NCBI GenBank assembly: GCA_024138025.1
Contig: JAMXBD010000173.1
Location: 1 to 64,000 of the forward strand
Length of the DNA stretch: 64,000 bases
DNA from: Combretum micranthum
Taxonomy: Eukaryota > Streptophyta > Magnoliopsida > Myrtales > Combretaceae
Direction of reading: 5' to 3'
Both the position numbers and the translations under genes were made by a program. Of this stretch, positions 58,935-64,000 are shown piece after piece. The first letter of the stretch is position 1, and each line of letters opens with the position of its first letter. The notes below the pieces were generated by a model. The model did not search any database. It was not told the DNA's origin and worked only from the letters and a program-made list of their open reading frames with translations.

Positions 58935-59632
58935 CTAGATATGTATCACACCAAGGCTTCACGTGTCTGTTGTACTCAACCTTTTTATTTATTTTCTTTT
59001 TTCCTCTTCAGCTCATGATACTTTGATGGCATGTTGAAGATCTATAGGCTGAATTTTGTTTTTTAATCAATTTTTAACTACGACTTTGTGCTTAAATTTT
59101 CTCCTTTTCTTTTAGAAATTTTATATCAACTTTCTTTTACCATTTTTTAAAAGCTTCTGTACCAATGTTTTTAATGTAACATCTGTTTACGAAATAATAC
59201 ATAGGCAAAATTTAAAAAAAAAATTAAAACTTATATTTCATTCCTATACATAGTCATATAACAAGATACCGAACAAATTTATCATAACCACTAATAGATT
59301 CATGTTATGTAATGAAGCATATAGTCTAAAATTTGCTCGGTAAGAAGGGAAATGCATAATTAATTTTGGGGTAATCCACCATCATATCTATATATTAGTT
59401 CAAATTTGCTTCCAACTATTAAGTAATCTGTAACTTATGGTGATCTTGAATCAAGAGGAAGAGTTGTGGAATTGCCCCCTCGAGATATCAAGCTACTTGG
59501 TAAGGGGAAAAAAATATCCAACATAAGACCAAAACAAAGGTTGATTGTGTGACTCAGCCAAATATAGGTTGTTCTCCCTTGTATCCTGTGATTGCAGAGA
59601 CAATGTAGCATAATACAAGAAAAGTGAGTAGT
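58935..59632. other. Non-coding spacer downstream of the RPI4-like gene
   Basis: No element or gene recognised. It should contain the 3' untranslated region and poly-A site of the minus-strand gene at 59633; no convincing AATAAA signal was seen within about 100 bases after the stop. Confidence 0.5.
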
Positions 59633-62600
59633 TTATGTTCCAGGATGCTCAGCTACATCCATTGCCATGTTATCTACAGCACAAAGTCCTGCTTCTGAGG
59701 CAATTACCGCCATGCATCTGCAGATTATTGAAAGAACATTGAATATAAAGTGTCCGATTAACTCAAATAAATGATATAGAAATAGAGTAAATAGGACAAT
59801 GCATTCCATTATCTCTGGAAATCTGATCAATAATGAAAAAGAAAAAATCGTTCCTATTTGAATTGTCAGATTTTTATTTGTATCCGATACATATTGGATC
59901 AGCATCGGTTCAATATCGATTCAGTATCGGTATCGGCTCAATATCAGTTCGGTTTGGTTATTTTATGAGGAAAATTATAGGTTTTTATCAGTATAATATC
60001 TGTATCAATTCAATATCTATTTAATTTAAAAACAATACCAATATGGTACCAAAACGACAATCCAAACAGGCCTGTATTACATAGCTAGCATTGAACAGAC
60101 AAGTCTGTTTCATTTCATGAGCTAAACTAGTCATCCCTAATAGGTACCAAGAAGTCTAATTCGAAGAGAAAGGAATGAGAAGCAAAGTACTAAAGATTTC
60201 ACAAAGTTAGGAGGCATACGGGAACTTGGTGATGACTCCATGATCCACAACCCCTTTAATTTTATCAAGGCTTTCAGCAACTTCAGCTGCAATCATCAAT
60301 CATATTATAATCAGAATAGCTCTAGAACAAGGAGATAGAAAGATTACATCAGAGCATCATACCGAGGCTTAGGATGGGAGATGTAAAGATAACATCAAGG
60401 ACATTATGACCATCTTTGGTTACTAAGGGAAAATCACCACCCAATGGACCAGCATGGCCTATGGATGGCCTTCTCCAAACCTTCCACGACATGGCAGAAA
60501 TATTAATTAGTAAATTTGCAATATATCAAAAGAAATACGGAAGATAAATCACTATTACAACCATTGACAGTGTTATTTCAACACACTATGCAATATTAAT
60601 GCATCATATAATTGTTTGTTTCTTTTCCTTCCTTTGGCTACTTTTTTCCTTTGCTCACTATATTTTCCTTCGTGATTGTTGGCAGGAAATAACGTGTTAT
60701 GAAGTGAAAAGGAAAAACAATTTTGAACTCCACCCTTCAAGCACAAAGGACAACCTTAATGATGCCACTAGCAACGGCCAAAAGGTGCATTTTCGTTAGA
60801 GAACATAACCAGATAGCTAAAACAAAAAGAATCATGGTCATGATCGGCATCCCTCAGAAAATGGACCTTCATAAACTTTAGCATCCCCCAATTGTGTCCA
60901 TGATAACGAGACCAGCTGCTACAACATTTAGTGCTCTTTCTCCCACCTGGACCATTCCGTACTGTGAAGATCTATAGTTAGCTAAAGTTAAGTTGAAACA
61001 CACCTCTGCATCTCCTAAAAAACAGGTCATCAATCTCCCTGCTGTTTCCATCCAATTAAGCTGTAAATTTAATCAACTCAGATCAACTCCTTTTCAATTG
61101 ATCACACGATATGTCACATGGTCTCATGTCAATCGTTGCTTACAGATTGAACTAAAACTGGAACAGAACCATCAACAACATTTATATTTACTTTCTGTAA
61201 CCATGAAAACGAGATCCTTTGCTGCATTCAATATGGTCTGCAAAATACAAACTGAAACAAATCAACTCCAAGGAGAAACGACTCTGGTGGTCAATTACCA
61301 AAATCATTGGGGTAAATTTCAGAAGAAAATCAGCATCACCTTCTCTTGTATTATCGACTCTTCACCTTGTATGCGGGGGTGGCCAATGACTGATATCAAT
61401 GTCCTCTCTTCTATGATGTCAGCATCATCAAATGCAAATCAATCTACAGAAATTAAGAACTCCCATACTCAGTCTATTTAAAAAGGCGTGTACATCAGCT
61501 TGTACATAATCTTTGGGTACCATGTGTCCAGAATATGAGGTTATACACCTGAAGAGTTGCCCTTTGTCATGTATTAAGTATATTATTTTATCAGAGCAGA
61601 AAGGTTTATGACTGAGATTATATATGATGAGTGAGATCCAAAAAAAGTAATACAAGCTTATACAATACAAACTGTATGCCCATCTGATAAGCCAATTTGG
61701 CTGATCAGAGTAAGATTTCCTAATTCATTCAAGTACCAGTCCTTCAACTCCACAATTCAAAAGAGTTTATTTAATTTAATTACATTTTCAGCTTAACTTA
61801 AAGCCAATTCCATTGTTAACCGTTGCTCAATTGGATGTCATTTCATTGGCCCAATCGTTAAGTAATTCATTGTTACAAAGATTTATAAGTCTACTAGGTA
61901 CTCTATAAGCTTCTGTTTCACCTTATTGCCATACATTCCAAAGAAACATGTCAATCGGTCTTTAAAACTTCTACTTACAGAAGCTAGGTGAACTCGTACA
62001 ACTTCCATTTCTTTTCCTGATGAGAATCAATAACAAAAATTTGTTTCTTTCTTTTCCAAAGGATCAAGAAAAGATTTTTCTCTTGATTTTCCTCTCAGCC
62101 ACTAAAATAAGTCTTCCCTTTGCACCAAATGAAATCAAGTCTAGAGCAGTCAATTTGCCTAACATAGAACAGTCATCAGCTTATAGTCCCTTATCTCTAT
62201 AGATTTTAGTTAAATTTGAAAAATTCATGGAAAAGATTAATAGCTTGAATTATCCAGAGGAAAGAAAAGGTAATACCCTCCTTTCCTGGGAAGTTTCCAA
62301 AAAAGAAGTCAATGATCCTCGTACCTGAATATTCTCTTCATAGTTTTCTAATGGAATTCCTGCTTTAGCTGCTTCACTTGCGCTTCTTGTAGACCTGCAT
62401 GCAAGCATTGCTGTCCCAGAACTTAATGGGTGCACTAAACTAATAGATACTGCTGGAAATTATGGAAACTCAGTCAACATGGCAAAATTTAGCTGCATTA
62501 TACATGATTGAACAATAAAAATTTTACGCAAGCTACACTTGTGCATAAATTGGTTTAGTTCATTAGCAAAAACTGAACAAGTTGCTACATTAAGGGAAAA

Positions 62601-63137
62601 GGATTCTACAAAAAGCAGAGAATAAAAGTGATAAGGGTGGAAGTTCCTAAGAGGCAAGAAAAAGTGATATTGAGAGACCTCCTTGTTAAAGTGAGCAAAT
62701 CAAAGCCAGCATAATTCCAAATTATCCATACTTTCTCTCTGTTTTTTCATTAATGAAGAAGCATTACTGAAGTAGCTGGTGAATGGAATAATCAGCCAAA
62801 AATGACGCCTAAAACAAAGCAGCAGTGGTTTATGAATGACTAGATCGAACCAAAGGAGGAAGGATCAGAGAGTAAATGCGACATACTGAGTCCTAGAGAT
62901 ATAGAAGCAGCAGATTTGGAATCTTCTTTCCAGACCACTATAATCGAAAACTAAGATGACAAGAAGAAAGAAATCATAGGAGTTATGGCAAGGGTATAAA
63001 AATGCTCACGTAGGTACCCCTGTTATATTTTCGAATGCACCTGCACGAAGTCGCTGGCCCAAATACTGTATAGCCAAGCCAGAGGCATCCCCAGTTCCAA
63101 TTCCAATCACCATACCATTCTTAACATATTTGTCCAC
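59633..63137 (-). CDS. RPI4: Ribose-5-phosphate isomerase 4-like gene (3' part, 8 exons)
   Basis: Ribose-5-phosphate isomerase converts ribose 5-phosphate to ribulose 5-phosphate (pentose phosphate and Calvin cycles); the RPI4 class is predicted plastidial. Minus-strand exons: 63137-63010, 62394-62325, 61443-61340, 61237-61144, 61060-61004, 60480-60363, 60286-60220, 59717-59633 (stop TAA). All introns are GT-AG. Key blocks: [20 protein letters not shown] (sugar-phosphate loop), [30 protein letters not shown] (a divergent form of the D-G-A-D-E motif), [35 protein letters not shown]...[52 protein letters not shown] and [11 protein letters not shown]. The first exon(s), including any transit peptide, lie beyond 64000. 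The 104-bp and 94-bp exons are each out of step with their flanking phases, so the frame is broken as given. Confidence 0.82.
59853..60070. mobile_element. Short TIR element (MITE-like) in the last RPI4 intron
   Basis: Ends CCTATTTGAATTGTC and, in reverse complement, CCTGTTTGGATTGTC are inverted repeats. Inside are repeated 'caatatcgattcagtatcgg' phrases. It sits wholly in the 502-bp last intron. No target duplication was resolved, so the class is unknown. Confidence 0.6.
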
Positions 63138-64000
63138 CTTCCAAAAGAACGAAAGAAAGAAAGAAACTGGGTTTCAAATGCAATTCCTGTAAATACATAA
63201 ATGGACTACATGACAGAATGTAAGAGTTAAATGTTTGCCAGCATAAATAGAACTTCTCTTCATGAACAGCATCCTAGAACAAAACTATGTAGAAGCTCTT
63301 ATCATATCAGAAATGTTTATATGGAACACATGATGCCATAAAAAATAGTGCAAAACACTTTAGTAGATGGTATTGGACAACAAAACCCATTCAGCTGTGC
63401 AGGCTAGCAACCACTCTGTTTTATAATAAAATCAGCCAGGCATTTGACAAGTTAAGGAAATTTGAATGTTGTGGAAGATCACCTTTTGGGCACGTTTGCT
63501 TGGGTTAGCGTTGCATAATTTAATTTCCCCATGCAAACAAGAAACCATTTCTCATGGTCTCTACAAAAATTTTCTAATAGAAGCATGGACTTAATACGTA
63601 CTGCCCATTCAATCACAACTTTATTTCTTATGAAGAGTTGTTACGATGTTTAGTTAATATAATAACGATTCTATAAGGAACTTTATTATGAAAAACATTG
63701 AATAGATGTTCTTTGCTCAATTCTATTAATAGTAATTCGATATTGAAATTGTTTTTTTCCCCCAAAAAATACTTTCATTTAAATAAAAAATTTATAAATA
63801 AAAATCATATTACAACTCTTTTTCCATTCTTTACTAATAGTAGTTTCATTACAACATTAATCCTTCAATGAAGTGAAAGGGCAGGTAAAGTTAGATTGAA
63901 AACGATCAACAACCTCATCATTCCCTTCCTAATTTTTTTACATAATTGGTGAATCAGTGTATGCAAGTGGTGCCTAGGAAGGACTAAAGGAAGCATGAAC
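63138..64000. other. Probable RPI4 intron or upstream sequence; no exon found
   Basis: No block matching the expected upstream RPI4 coding sequence (the part before VDKYVKNG) was found. A short GAAA-type tract lies at 63148-63166. The remainder shows no recognised element. Confidence 0.5.

Noticed and set aside
60860..60960. A possible extra RPI4 exon (minus-strand frame reading [20 protein letters not shown])
   Set aside because: The flanking exons join in phase without it and the residues do not fit the isomerase family; it lies in a normal intron.
60993..61481. A 162-codon plus-strand open frame
   Set aside because: It is the antisense shadow of three RPI4-like exons and their introns; the minus-strand reading has exon-intron structure and family motifs.

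Overview
This is a plant nuclear window, almost certainly from a eudicot. It is AT-rich, one long tract (59.6 kb onward) is an ordinary intron-containing plant gene, and nearly everything else is decayed plant transposable elements: Ty1/copia, Ty3/gypsy, L1-type LINE, Mutator (MULE), hAT and Harbinger/Tourist. I saw no rRNA or tRNA gene, CRISPR array or prokaryotic-style operon, and no convincing new biological system. The real content is an unusually readable stack of nested insertions.

Layout. 1-2.7 kb: the 3' end of a Ty3/gypsy element, with a 77-bp tandem array, a polypurine tract and an LTR. 2.7-6.4 kb: non-coding, with possible LTR debris. 6.4-7.6 kb: a TIR element holding a 34-C run. 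8.23-9.60 kb: a MULE-like foldback element split by a non-autonomous hAT copy. 11.01-11.91 kb: a non-autonomous MULE with very long TIRs. 12.06-13.87 kb: a gypsy deletion derivative with two LTRs. 16.01-19.95 kb: a Ty1/copia element with a 5-bp target duplication. 20.94-32.94 kb: a 12-kb MULE whose minus-strand transposase gene is interrupted by a second copia element (23.41-28.10 kb) and by a solo LTR with a perfect target duplication (29.68-31.11 kb). 33.7-34.3 kb: two neighbouring foldback MITEs. 35.2-41.3 kb: a minus-strand LINE. 41.5-53.3 kb: a plus-strand gypsy element carrying a second, minus-strand gypsy element (42.92-49.71 kb). 53.6-54.6 kb: a second diverged copy of the LTR seen near 1.6-2.7 kb. 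55.42-56.47 kb: a hAT element with perfect 8-bp duplications, from the same family as the copy at 8.4 kb but inverted. 57.0-58.9 kb: a further MITE and a hAT-like element with a nested Tourist MITE.

The only host gene I can support is on the minus strand at 59.63-63.14 kb, continuing off the right edge. It has eight exons of a plastid-type ribose-5-phosphate isomerase 4 (RPI4-like) gene, complete at the 3' end. Four exons' worth of phase arithmetic shows indels in or next to short homopolymers, so the copy is either decaying or the assembly has homopolymer errors.

The transposable elements do not cooperate as a system, but their nesting gives a relative order. The MULE predates the copia element and the solo LTR inside it. 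The outer gypsy predates the inner gypsy, whose reverse transcriptase is still open. The foldback at 8.2 kb predates its hAT guest. Most catalytic motifs in the older copies are broken.
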